The notes beneath the pieces were generated by a model. That model did no database searches. It had not been told where the DNA came from and worked only from the letters and a program-made list of their open reading frames with translations. Positions 12,501 to 24,604 of a stretch of 64,000 bases of DNA are shown piece after piece. Made by a program: the position numbers and the translations under genes. Every line of letters begins with the position of its first letter. The first letter of the stretch is position 1. The stretch is from Phellopilus nigrolimitatus (Eukaryota > Basidiomycota > Agaricomycetes > Hymenochaetales > Hymenochaetaceae), in NCBI GenBank assembly GCA_021029095.1, contig JAJOHG010000001.1:1984001-2048000 (forward strand), given 5' to 3'.

Positions 12501-13754
12501 CCCACAAGTAATGTCCAAAACAGGATTCCCAGCGAGTACAGATCTGTTCGCTGGTCTTCATGAGAAGTTTCGACGCTTCCGGTCTGCTCAGGTGCAAGGT
12601 AACACAGTGCCTCTTTTACCTTCCGCTTGGAAAGCTCTTCGAGAGTATCGGCAGCGATGACGAGAGCGGAAGGGCCACCTAGCTGCTCAAGAGACACGGA
12701 ACGGTTGCCGAAGTGAGCAAAACGCACTAAACCCGAGTGATCATTAAGGTGAAAGGCATTGGCGCGAACTTCACGATGTATTATTCCTAGCCTTCAGAAG
12801 GTCAGCAATTCCTTTTGGCTGACTACAACATATGACATACTTGTGAATAAGTTCTAAGCAATGGGTTGCTTGAATAGCAAATCTTTTGAATGAAAAAGCT
12901 CAGCCAGTATCACTTGCAATTGAACCACAGCTACCCACTCCAAAAACGAAGCCAAATCCATAATCCTAAATGTGTTGTGCTCCTCACGCATATCCGACTC
13001 CTCGATGTTGGCCACATAAGTATCTCTGTCGGGTGAAAGACGGGCCTGTGTCTCCGAAACACCAGCAAGCAGGAGCTCATTAACTTTTGCAGAGGGGAAG
13101 TAATTTCCGAGGAGATTGGGACCAGGATGCGATAACAAGAGAATGACACAGTCACCGCTTTCCTTCGGCAGTGTCATGTATTCGACTACTCGAAACGCAA
13201 TAGTCGTTGCTTCGGACGTTCCAGAAAGCTGGTCAAGTCTAATCGAGAATGGTCTTAGCACATAGTGGAACAGACTTCTGTACGCACTCACATATGGGCC
13301 TCACGTTCCAGACAGATCGAACCGCTTCCGGTAGCCGGCGCAATCTTGGCCAATACATCCGACCCATCCTTCAAGTCCGTCCCTACAGACAAAATAGTCT
13401 GGCTTCCTGTATCATCCCAAGCCGTTGACTGATTCAAGAGTATGTTCAATAATCGTGGTAGCTCAAGCTCCAGAGTTATAAAGTGTCTCATACCGTCTCA
13501 AATATAAATCCTGGGATCGAAAGCTGCCCATCAACGAAAAAGAGGTTCGGAAGGACAGGTTGCACAAGCTTGCGCCTCATATGCGCCTTCGTAACAAGAT
13601 GTAAACAAGATTCGTGAGTGTCGAAGAGCGAGATAACGACGTTGAAAATGAGGTGAGCTCGATGGCCAATCATCGACGATCTTACGTATGATGACGTCTC
13701 CCTGCCCAACACATAATCGCGCACTTGGCATCCCGAAGTTAACTTTTCCGCCAT
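3576..13754 (-). CDS. Group X hybrid histidine kinase (Mak2/Mak3/Chk1 type)
   Basis: A very long, intron-rich gene for a cytosolic phosphorelay sensor of more than 2,000 residues. Order from the N-terminus: a protein-kinase-like domain (about 13540-12350), an AAA+ ATPase (about 11480-10880; Walker A core [10 protein letters not shown], Walker [15 protein letters not shown]), a long helical region (10.7-7.4 kb), a GAF domain (about 6800-6200), HisKA with [10 protein letters not shown] (His near 6030), HATPase (DTGIGL near 5080, GGTGLGLS near 4910), a degenerate receiver (about 4740-4350) and a C-terminal receiver (about 4290-3580; [22 protein letters not shown]). The end is [22 protein letters not shown] after a short last intron. 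Related kinases feed peroxide and stress signals to an HPt protein and response regulators. The start is the weakest point: ATG 13754 opens the frame, but an in-frame ATG at 13580, just before SIPGFIFET, fits the kinase-like domain better. Confidence 0.9.
3946..3961. repeat. (TA)n microsatellite inside an intron
   Basis: Alternating T/A, roughly eight units, lies in the intron that splits the receiver domain of the histidine kinase directly after the phospho-acceptor segment LFDH and before HMPICDG. Confidence 0.85.
5601..5746 (-). other. Long intron (146 nt) of the histidine kinase with a homopyrimidine 3' tract and hairpin
   Basis: Splicing from GCAGCAG/GTAGGT to ACTCACAG/AG restores the HisKA-HATPase linker ([16 protein letters not shown]). 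On the coding strand the intron holds a 42-nt run of only C/T (plus-strand 5616-5657, mostly A with GAA units) and a perfect 8-bp inverted repeat with an 8-nt loop (5665-5688, GTCTGGTC ... GACCAGAC). It is about twice as long as most introns I could resolve in this window. Confidence 0.75.
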
Positions 13755-13984
13755 TCCGCTGTGAAGAACGATATAGCATTCGGGACTTAACAGTTATCAG
13801 ACCACTATCAGTCTATGGAACACACACACAGAGTAGTTCCCCGCAAGACGATAGTCGTTATACATACGAGACAAATATAATTACAAGAAATAGGGAGTAA
13901 AGAGCCTGCGGGGCCTCAACGACTACATTCAAAACACCAGCCGAAGAAACACGAAGTGTCGTCGTAAGTGTTCATGCTCATGAA

Positions 13985-16054
<2,070 letters not shown>

Positions 16055-16370
16055 TGTGTCGAAGTCGAAGTGTTGGACGAAGCTGAAATGAGATCGGTAG
16101 CAGGAGGCGGTTGAGGTTCAAGGTGTTGCAACCAGAACGCGCGGCGTGCAAAACCTTACTCAGTCATTGCCTTTCCGGTAACTCTTTCACAGGTTTACGT
16201 ACGTATGTTCACAATCACGCTTCAGAGTCGACATAACAGTAGTAAGTAAATCAATGTAGGGTACTCTAAGTGAGTTATGCAAATGCGGTATAAATCTATT
16301 TATCAGTGGGTTTGAAAGTCGTCGAGGTATCCCTTGAAGCATCCTAAATTATATCCTCAAATTACCCAGT

Positions 16371-17906
16371 TCATTCCACCCAACGCTTCTTCAATTGCTG
16401 CACCAGCATCATGAGTGATATGCACAAAGACGTGAGCAGATGCGAACTTACCTCAAAGAAAACGAAGAGCAGCACTGTGTTCGGGCCGAGGCGAATAAAC
16501 GCAGGTGTCCAGCCTTTGAACAAGAATTTCGGGCCTTCCTCCTTCAGAGAATTGAGGAAGACTTCTACAGGTTTTGTTTTATGAGCCTGGCGTATCTTGA
16601 TCAGCACAAATAAACATGTAAACCGAGATACTTGCTTACCACAGACATCAGTCTAGATTTCATCACGTCAAATGGAGCACAGATAGCTTCAGGGAAGTAG
16701 CTTCAATAAGCAGAATGGAATAAATAGACAACGAACGGACTCGTCGCGACAAATCCCGCGCACACACTAGCAGTGCAGTGCAGTCCAATTCCATCCCGGA
16801 ACTGATAGTCTAACACTGGCAGGCGATGCCCCAAGAAGAAAACTTTGAAGAAATCATAACTGAAGAAGAAAATAAAAGCAAGGTCTTGATGATGAAATAT
16901 TAATTTATGCAACTGAAATGCTTACGATCCAACCTGTGACACCTGTAGAACTTACATCTCTGTAAACAAAATGGACAGAAGTTCAAAAAAGCTCACGTTC
17001 ATCAGGATTGCTCTAGACTTGCAAGAGGCGAGGAAACGTGTCAAAACGTTACGCAATACCGACTGAGACGAGACATACTGTATTTGTCCCTAGGCCTCTA
17101 TACAACCCCTTTACACCCTCTTGCTTAACTAGGCTGGCCAGGCCAATTAAGGCATTTGGATATCCAAATCTTTCATGAGGAGCGCGAAGCTGGTCGGTAG
17201 TCATTCGTACCAAAAGAATATCTGTTCGAGGCTTTTAGAGATCAGGCCAGTCCGAAGAAAGGGTACGAATATGCACCTGCAGGGTTGCCCGCGATACCAC
17301 CCAAACCTCCCGCCAACCCCGCAGCAAAGAGAAGTTGTCCTGTGGTAGGCACTCCGTTCCCTGCGAGGCGTCTCTTGATCTCGTCATAGCTTCCAAGCCG
17401 AACCAAAGAGTAGGACATCTGGCGCATGAGGGATGCGGTTAATCCTGTATACAGGCTACGGACGCCCGCATCGGAGATAGCTACTCGTAGCACATGAAGA
17501 GTGGATGGAGGTCTGGTTCCGGAAAAGTGCTTCGCCAAAGTTTGCATCCGTCTGGATTTGGTCTTTTCAGTTTCCGAGTATATCTTTGTAAAGCTTGATT
17601 CAACATACACTTTTGTTAGGTCGAGCGGGTGCGTGCAGCAAGCTGCCACTGTAAACGCGAGACAGATAACCAACAGTCAGCACGTTATAACATACGCGGA
17701 CAGAGAATCACTCACTCGAGGCCGCAACACCTGTGGTCCGGGGAAGGGGGGGGGGGGGGGGGGAGTTCAGTTTCGTACATATGGCCTCAATGGGTTACTT
17801 GCCTCCTAGCCTGATGCCATTAAGGATGTAATGGTAAGGGTTTAGGGGTATGATACATGGATGTACCAGCGTACACTCACCAGAACGGATACTGAGACTG
17901 GCCCAT
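16371..17906 (-). CDS. Mitochondrial carrier, dicarboxylate carrier type (DIC1-like)
   Basis: Inner-mitochondrial-membrane solute carrier (SLC25). The spliced N-terminus reads MGQSQYPFWLGGVAASMA then ACCTHPLDLTKV, giving the first Px(D/E)xx(K/R) signature; the WLGG start and THPLDLTKV are typical of the DIC/oxaloacetate subgroup. Later come GVRSLYTGLTASLMRQMSYS, GSYDEIKRRL, the second repeat start GGLGGIAGNPAG, and the third-repeat end FLFKGWTPAFIRLGPNTV, FFEQLKKRWVE and stop. The 5' structure is extreme: exon 1 of 26 nt (17881-17906), an 8-nt microexon (17803-17810) whose downstream donor is GC rather than GT, and a 15-nt exon (17716-17730). Dicarboxylate/phosphate exchange is the family role; the exact substrate cannot be read from sequence. 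Confidence 0.85.
17731..17802 (-). other. GC-AG intron with an 18-nt oligo-C tract before its acceptor
   Basis: On the coding strand the donor is GCAAGT and the acceptor is CCACAG. Only this pair keeps WLGGVAAS in frame; moving to the nearby GT would shift the frame. The pyrimidine tract is an uninterrupted run of 18 C (plus-strand G at 17746-17763) followed by TTCCCC. Confidence 0.65.
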
Positions 17907-18272
17907 TTCTAACGTCTATTCGAGCCAAATAAACAAAAATGGGGCGCGAAGAAAAAAGTCTATCGACGTCGACGCCTCATGAAAGACAGCAAATGGTGGT
18001 GAGATGGGAAAGTCGTAGAAGTGTTGTAGCGATTTGAGCGTACAGGGACACGCGTCGGCATTTCGGCTTCCCGGAGTGTACTTACCCGAAACCCCTGAAA
18101 CAGTTCAAAAGACGCCGAACCACAAATGCATCCACATTCCGGCAACATCACACAACATCAACGTTTTCATACTTTCTCATAAATTATGCTAGAAGTCCGG
18201 GTTTGTTCTCTACCGAACCCCTCTTCAAAGTTATTTTTGTCTACATCAATGACAGATTTACCTCTCTTGAAA
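17907..18272. other. Intergenic, no gene seen
   Basis: The 366 bp between the start of the carrier gene and the stop of the GH43 gene hold no supported coding sequence and no clear TATA element. It presumably contains the carrier promoter. Confidence 0.5.
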
Positions 18273-20367
18273 CTATCCTTGCTGGTAAACAATGAACTTG
18301 TCAAGATCACCGGCATAGCCTAAAACCACATTTCAAAATCAGCTGTCACCACGAGTACATCGAGGACGTACTACTCTGGTTACTAGAGAAAGTCAGCGAG
18401 TTCGCCCCGCTTGTCAGATTCAGCTTGACGGGGACAGACAATAAGTCGTCCACTCCGCCGGTATTTGGCTGATCTACGAGAACGGTAGCTCCACCATTGA
18501 CACTTTTCGAAATAAAACATTCAATGTAAGCTTAGGAAAGTGCGTGGTCGGTTTTAAATTGATATACCTGACCGTGGTGTTTCTCCAAAACGAATCAGCG
18601 TTTGCATAGTATAAAGCAACCCATTGTCCTTGTCCATTGCCTTGAACATCGTTAATGGTCACAGAGCCACCATTCCCTTCAACACACTAATATTAACAAA
18701 AAGTTGCTGCCGGACGAGGAACAAAGTAGCATACCGAGATATCCAACCACCTTTCCCCCAGAGAAAGACGAGCCAGAGATAACCGTCGCATTCCCGGAGA
18801 GAGTTCCAGATTCAGCTTCATAGCTTGTACCAGAAGCAACAGAGTATGTTCCTGCGCTGACATCGACGCTCCAGACATCGGCTTGAACAATCTGAGGGGA
18901 TCCAGAAGACCAATCTAGCGGGTACCAGATGTACGAACTGCTACCAAGTAAAGACGGTCTCCATCGATCACCCATATAAATTGCACTTGCATTTGACCCG
19001 AGCGGAAGGTCGAATGCGTTCTGAGAAAAATATGTCCTAGTATTTTCAGGCGCTATGTCTTCCTGGCTAGACCAGTTACCGGATAGAGACTACGCTTACA
19101 CAAGTAAGCAGATAATCACAATCATTGACACGCGTAGAGGAACCTACCGAGGACGAGAAGAATTTGTTGGGGTTAGGATCCCACCCACTGGTGTGCGAGG
19201 CGAAGAGATAGTATGTCTAAAAGGATACGTTATATATATAGTGTATGGAGCTTCACCAGGCATGAAAAACGAACGCTGTCACGTTTCACTATTCCAGGCG
19301 CCTCTAGGGTAGCACCTTGAAATTTTGGGTAAGAAGATTTGAGGGTTTCTGTTAGTTATCGAATGCTAACCGTTGAGCTGCGAGACTACAGCCGTGACAT
19401 TGTAGTAGTCCGAATCCAAGGATGCAATCTTGAAGTCCTGATTGTTGTCAGACGCGTATAGAAGGTATGCAGATACTGCGACGAATAAGCCGGGTGAGTG
19501 GGAGTATGTACAGGGTGTTGCGATTTAATCCTTACGGTCAGCTTCATAAATTTATCAGTCACAGGATTCGGAGATAACGGGATCGCTAGTATATACACTC
19601 ACTGTCTTGGAACAAACCCATGTCACGTGAGTCTGCTCCCAAAGGCTGCCAACTCGTTTTGTATGTATATGGACCACATGGCGTCTCAGCTGTGGCTACT
19701 CCAACCATGGCGGCACCATAGCTAGGTTATATAGATTAAAGGATTTTCCGCACAACTGGGATTGATAGCTGCACTCACTTGGATGTATCGGAGTGAAACC
19801 ACATGACATATTCCTGATTCTGCCTTTCGCTGTTAGGGATGTAACAGACCATGTAAGAGCATGTTTCAGAACCTTTTCGTTGAATAGGACTGGAGAATAA
19901 GCGTTAGAAGGTCATCGTTTTCAAGTAGATTCATGTCACCTTTTGGTCGTTCGACGATGTCAGAAGCAGATATCATAGTGCCTGCTGTCGGAGTGAGTGC
20001 GTCAGATTGTCGAGACCAATTAACGAGGTCTGAGGACTAGTATATAAATCATAAGAGCAGATACTCCAGAAGTGTCATAACCACATACAGTATAGCAAGA
20101 CACAGCCGAGAATAACGCGCTGTTTGCAGCCTTGTCCTCCCCAAACCAGTAAAACGTCGACCCAACCTGTCGCATTATAATTCAACTTCAGACACAGCGC
20201 TCTGTAGCAATTAGACTGGAAACCTTAAGAATGCCGGCACTATGACCTTGAATGACATTTCCGCTCGTATCCGTCCATGCAGCACCTGGGACGATGACGT
20301 TCTCTGCAGATACAAGTGCACGTCCGGCTATAATAGTAGCTGTGAAATAGCTGAGGATGAAGCGCAT
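18273..20367 (-). CDS. Secreted GH43 exo-beta-1,3-galactanase with C-terminal CBM35
   Basis: Predicted to release galactose units from the beta-1,3-galactan backbone of arabinogalactan outside the cell. The chosen ATG (20365-20367) opens a signal peptide (MRFILSYFTATIIAGRALVSA) and sits 51 nt below a TATAAAAG box. The catalytic part starts with PGAAWTDTSGNVIQGHSAG and GSTFYWFGEDKA, which is typical of the GH43 galactanases, and runs through SSDLVNW, MGDRWRPSLLGSSSYIW and YPLDW. A CBM35-like module follows: YEAESGTLSGNA, GKVVGYLG, GSVTINDVQGNGQG, YYANAD, then GANSLTFSSNQSSYAG and a DLDKFIVYQQG end before the TAG. The GH43-CBM35 arrangement is that of the characterised Phanerochaete 1,3-galactanase. 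In that family the base position is a Gln rather than Asp, and the IQGH motif here agrees with that. Confidence 0.85.
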
Positions 20368-20417
20368 TTTGGGAGTGTCCCTGAGCAACGAGATCAAGAA
20401 TTGAAAAGTATGCGAGT

Positions 20418-20425
20418 CTTTTATA
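20418..20425 (-). promoter_or_regulatory. TATA box of the GH43 gene
   Basis: TATAAAAG on the minus strand, 51 nt upstream of the chosen ATG of the galactanase gene. It lies in the 491-bp divergent spacer shared with the Rok1-type helicase gene; the rest of the spacer shows nothing else I can name. Confidence 0.6.
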
Positions 20426-20858
20426 TCATTCATTGCCGCGGTCTGCGGGATTTACGGTGCGGTATACGATGTCCGTTGGTCCACGTCTGATCCCATGTAG
20501 TAATTCCGGGCAGAATACGAGAAATGCGAAACACAGGTCATGAGACGGTTGGCGCCTCCGGCTGCTGAAGGCTGAAGCGGTGATGCGCTGGAACGGGCGC
20601 CAAGAACGCCTTCGTTGCCGTGACTATAACCGTGAATGACGAACTGATTCTACATGTAACTTCGCGCGACCAAATGTCCGAAAGGACGCATTTGAGTGTT
20701 TGCAGGCATGTGGCTGCACGTCGGTTCCGGTGTCAGATGGTAAAGCGAGGCGGCGCACCGGACATGACGTAGATCATTCGTTACGCTTGCACAGCCACTT
20801 TAAATTTCACCTTCCCGCGACCATTTTGCTTGCCTTATACTTACTCGTCCGCTGGGAG

Positions 20859-23087
20859 ATGGATGCATTTCAATTGCTTTCACGTGGCGGGGTGAAATTT
20901 GACAAGCGACGTTTCAAGACGGAGGTGCAACTCTTCGACGTATGTTCTTCTTGCAATCTTATGCGAATCTCGCTGAAAGGATGCAATTACCTCGGTAGAC
21001 AAAAGATCGTTCAAGGTCCGCAGACGCGAATACAAAGCGGAAGCACGAGGAACTTCCTCAAGAACTTGATTTTTTCAAGTACGCACCAGGAACCGCTTCA
21101 AAGAGGAAGGCGTTTCGATCGGATTTTGGTCAGGGGGAGGACGATCAGAGCGAGGATGAGGATGCGGACAGGGACGACGATAATGATGAAGAGAGTGAAA
21201 AAAAGAGCAGGAAACGAACCAAGTTGGATGAAGATGATAAAGAAGAGGGTCCGAGCCAGCCTCGGCATCGTGTCACAACTAAAGGAATGAATGTCCCGGG
21301 GCCAGTGGACTCGTTCGAAGCGCTACAAGAGAGGTACAAGGTATCGTCACGTCTTGTCCAAACTTTGAAGGAGAATGGATACGCCTCCCCCACCGCGATA
21401 CAAGCTCACGGTGCTTCTATCTTGTTGGAGGTCAGTGTCAAAAGGGTCAATTGATATGCCGGTCTCATTTGTTTAACAGGGACGAGATTTAGCTGCCATA
21501 TCGCCAACGGGGACAGGGAAGACATTATCCTATCTTATTCCCGTCATAGCCTTGCTAGGCGCCCCTGTATCTAGCTCCAAGTCAGCCACAGGTGTTGGCG
21601 TTCGAGCTGTTATATTGGCGCCGACACGGGAGCTAGCGCATCAAATACACAACGAGTGTATGAAACTCGCACAAGGTCGGAAATGGAGGATTGTATTATT
21701 CAGTAAAGCGACTGCAAACGCGCTTTCGGACAAGACTATTAGAGACAAAGTTGGTATGTGCATTCTTCGACGGTTCTAGATGTTCCGCTGAATGCAAACA
21801 GATGTGATTGTCAGTACCCCCTTACGACTCGTTGATTCTATGCAAAACGGGACGCTTCAGCTGGATAAGTACGTTTATTTCTACGAAGTCAGGAAATATC
21901 TAATGACATGTTCCATTAGCGTCCGGATCCTTATTTTAGATGAGGTGGACCGACTCCTTGACTCCGAATTTCTACCTCAAACGCAGGAGATTTTAGCTGC
22001 CTGCGCCCACGAGAAAGTGCAAAAGGCAATATTTAGCGCGACATTACCCGCTGGAGCAGAGAAAATTGCTATGGGTGCACTGAAAAATCCAGTGAGGGTC
22101 GTAGTGGGCCTCAAGTATGCATCGTTCCTTTATCAGTGTTTTGTTACTCAGCCTCTTTCTTTTGCCCAGGGACACACCATTACCCCTGATTTCTCAAACA
22201 CTCACATATGTGGCAGACGAGTCATCGAAGCTACCGACACTCTTACAGTACCTCTCGCAGCCGTACACTCCACCTATCGTCATATTCACGTCTACTCAAC
22301 CTCGCGTATCTTCTTTAGCGGAACAGCTCGTGCTGAATAGCGTTCCGAATGTCGACTGTCTTCATGCTGGAATGTCCAAAAAGGAGCGGGAAGATGCTGT
22401 GTCGCGGATGAGGAAAGGTGAGAGCTGGGTTATGATCAGCACGGATGTTATGGCACGTGGTATGGATTTCAAGGGAGTCCGGGGCGTGATAAATTTTGAT
22501 TTCCCAACAAGTGTGCAGAGCTACGTTCATCGGATCGGTAAATTTTCGTTTCTTTCGTTTCAATAAGTTCCGGTTAGGGTAAATAATGAACCTCAACCTT
22601 CTTAGGTCGCACTGGCCGAGCGGGACGGGAGGGTACCGCAATCACTTACTTTACAAACGAGGATGCACCGTTCCTGAAACCGTGCGTAGCATCTCTTTGA
22701 ATTTCGTTTCCCTACGATTGAGCCTAAATTTTCGCCATTAGCATCGCGAATGTCTTATTGCAGTCAGGTTCGACAGTCCCTGAGTGGATATCTAAGCTAC
22801 CAAAGCCGTCAAAACTAAAAAGACGAGAAATGGGTAAGGTGAAGCGAGGAGAAATGGTCACTAAGGATGGTCGCATTGGCAGGAATCAAGCAATCAGAAA
22901 GACGTTTGTACTCGTTTCTTCGCTCCGTATGCTAAGCTCAATGGCTCTGCTATTCAGGAACATGATTGAGGGCTCGAAAAGACGAAAAGAGAAGGGCCAT
23001 GCGGACCACGGACAGGGACTTGATCATGCTGCGAGCGAGGGCGGACGAGGTGCGAGCCGTCGGTCCGGTAATGGGGAATCTTCGTGA
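20859..23087 (+). CDS. rok1: DEAD-box RNA helicase Rok1 (DDX52 type), 18S rRNA processing
   Basis: Nucleolar helicase for small-subunit rRNA maturation. The start MDAFQLLSRGGVKFDKRRF resembles Rok1 N-termini. After a first intron comes a basic stretch, the Rok1/DDX52-like LDFFKYAPGT, and an acidic Asp/Glu/Lys-rich linker. Core motifs: PTAIQAHGASILLEGRDL, ISPTGTGKTLSY (Walker A), APTRELAHQI, TPLRLVD, DEVD in LILDEVDRLLDSEF (DEVD, not DEAD), FSATLPAGAEK, VIFTSTQPRVSSLAEQL, LHAGMSKKERE, MISTDVMARGMDFKGV and HRIGRTGRAGREG. The tail VPEWISKLPKPSKLKRRE, with MGKVKRGEM after it, is the usual Rok1 C-terminus. The last exon ends in a Gly/Arg/Ser-rich tail. The acidic-linker start around 21000 depends on one inferred intron. 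Confidence 0.92.
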
Positions 23088-23395
23088 CTGCTCTGCTTCC
23101 GTCTGAAATAAAACAAATCCGACATGGGATGTGGAGGATACTCCACATACATGTACGTAGTTTGGGGGCAGGTCGTAACTTTGTTTTAACGTATCCCGAG
23201 AAAGCGTGAAATGGGAATTTTGTAATTGGCAGTGTCGTCATATACGGCAGCTAATGGTATCAAATCAGCGCACGCCGGTAAGAGCCGGACCTCGGAATGT
23301 GAGAAAAACCGCACAAGACCCACTCTCGCAGCTCCACCCACCACAGTGACGTTGCGCTCGACCGTACCACTAACGCTCCTTTACGATTCGCAACG
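23088..23395. other. Intergenic, promoter of the PRELI gene presumed
   Basis: The 308 bp between the Rok1 stop and the PRELI start carry no supported coding sequence or strong element. Confidence 0.5.
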
Positions 23396-24067
23396 ATGCA
23401 TTATTTCTCTCAAGTTTTCAACTACGAGTTCGTACATTTCGACTCAATGTGTATGCTTGGTGCCAAATCGCTAACGGACCTCTATTATACAGTCATCCTT
23501 GGTCGCATGTCGTGATTGGGATGTGGCATAAATACCCGAACCCGCACTGCTCACACGTCCTCAGCGTGGACGTGCTCGATCGTACGGTAGACCCCAAAAC
23601 CGGTATCATTCGCACTGAGCGGATACTGGGTTGCAAGCAGAAGACGCCGACCTGGATTTTGAAGGTGTGTCCAAGTTATAATGCTGTCTCACCAGAGCGC
23701 CCGTTCAAACTTACTTTTCTGATAGGTGTTCGGTGGATCTGAGGATGCGTATGTCCGTGAAGTTTCATTCGTCGACCCGGCGACGCAGAGCTGTTCTATC
23801 ACCTCCGTGAATTTATCGTTATCACAATTCGCGACTTGTTACGAGCGTATTCGGTACCTGCCTTCGCGGTCTCAACCGAAGACGCAGACAATATTCTCGC
23901 AGACGGCTGAAATACAGGCGCGGATGGCGCTGTGGCGAAGCATGTCAGACAGACTGGAGTTGTGGCTAGCGGACCGGTTTGAGCAGAATGCGCAAAAGGG
24001 AAAGCTTGGGTTTACGGATGTGCTACGAAGTCTGTGGGAGGCGAAGGAACAAGCTCACTTACACTGA
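23396..24067 (+). CDS. PRELI/MSF1 domain lipid-transfer protein (Ups2/PRELID3-like), mitochondrial
   Basis: Ups/PRELI proteins carry phosphatidic acid or phosphatidylserine across the mitochondrial intermembrane space as partners of Mdm35. Exon 1 is only 32 nt (MHYFSQVFNY plus GA); splicing at GA/GTTCGT to ATACAG/T gives FNYDHPWSHVVIGMW then HKYPNPHCSHVLSVDVLDR, the PRELI start. It continues with DPKTGIIRTERILGCKQ, TPTWILKVFGGSEDAYVREV, SFVDPATQSC, and a C-terminal helix rich in basic and acidic residues (SDRLELWLADRFEQNA). The TERIL and YVREV motifs with a short length of about 190 residues suit the Ups2/PRELID3 branch better than Ups1. The Rok1-type gene lies upstream on the same strand. 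Confidence 0.85.
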
Positions 24068-24604
24068 GTGGATCGGTCCTTTCACCTATACATTTCTTTT
24101 ACCGGTTCACTGGGGTTTTTTAGTTGTCAAAAGCGGGATGGGTGTCATTTCGGACTAGACGGAGTAGATAACCCCTTATCCTGCACACGCACGGTGCATT
24201 CGATTTTGTAGAGCTTACCTTACATACTACTTACTTCTTAGCATTTGTATTATCACGCACACATTCCTTCATAATATGGACGTCCACGCCACGCCATGAC
24301 AAAGGTTTTTGCTTGAAAATTAGGTTTTCGTTCAAGAGCCGGAAGGTACCGGGTGGGCGATCTTGCAAAGGCAATATCTGCTCACGCCTCCAGCGGCAGA
24401 CTTTGTGCCACCCCTTGTTTAGAGACACTCTACCCGTGCAGAGAAAACTTGAACTAGAGCTCTGTAAATATCCTGCTGGACCTGCGTTACCTAGTACAAA
24501 ATACTTCTCTACCGCTTTCTTGTTAAAAAAAAAAAATAGTCGATTAGCAGAGGCATATCTCGACAAAAAAAAGCCTTATCGCAGTATCAGCCGTCGCAGA
24601 AACG
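24068..24604. other. Intergenic upstream of the TFIIIC subunit gene
   Basis: This 537-bp spacer holds no supported gene. A run of A (about 24525-24536) lies 70 bp upstream of the TFIIIC start. Confidence 0.5.

Noticed and set aside
18273..20367. Biosynthetic or CAZyme gene cluster around the GH43 gene
   Set aside because: Neighbours are housekeeping genes (carrier, Sub2, Rok1); there are no transporter, regulator or further polysaccharide-degrading genes nearby.
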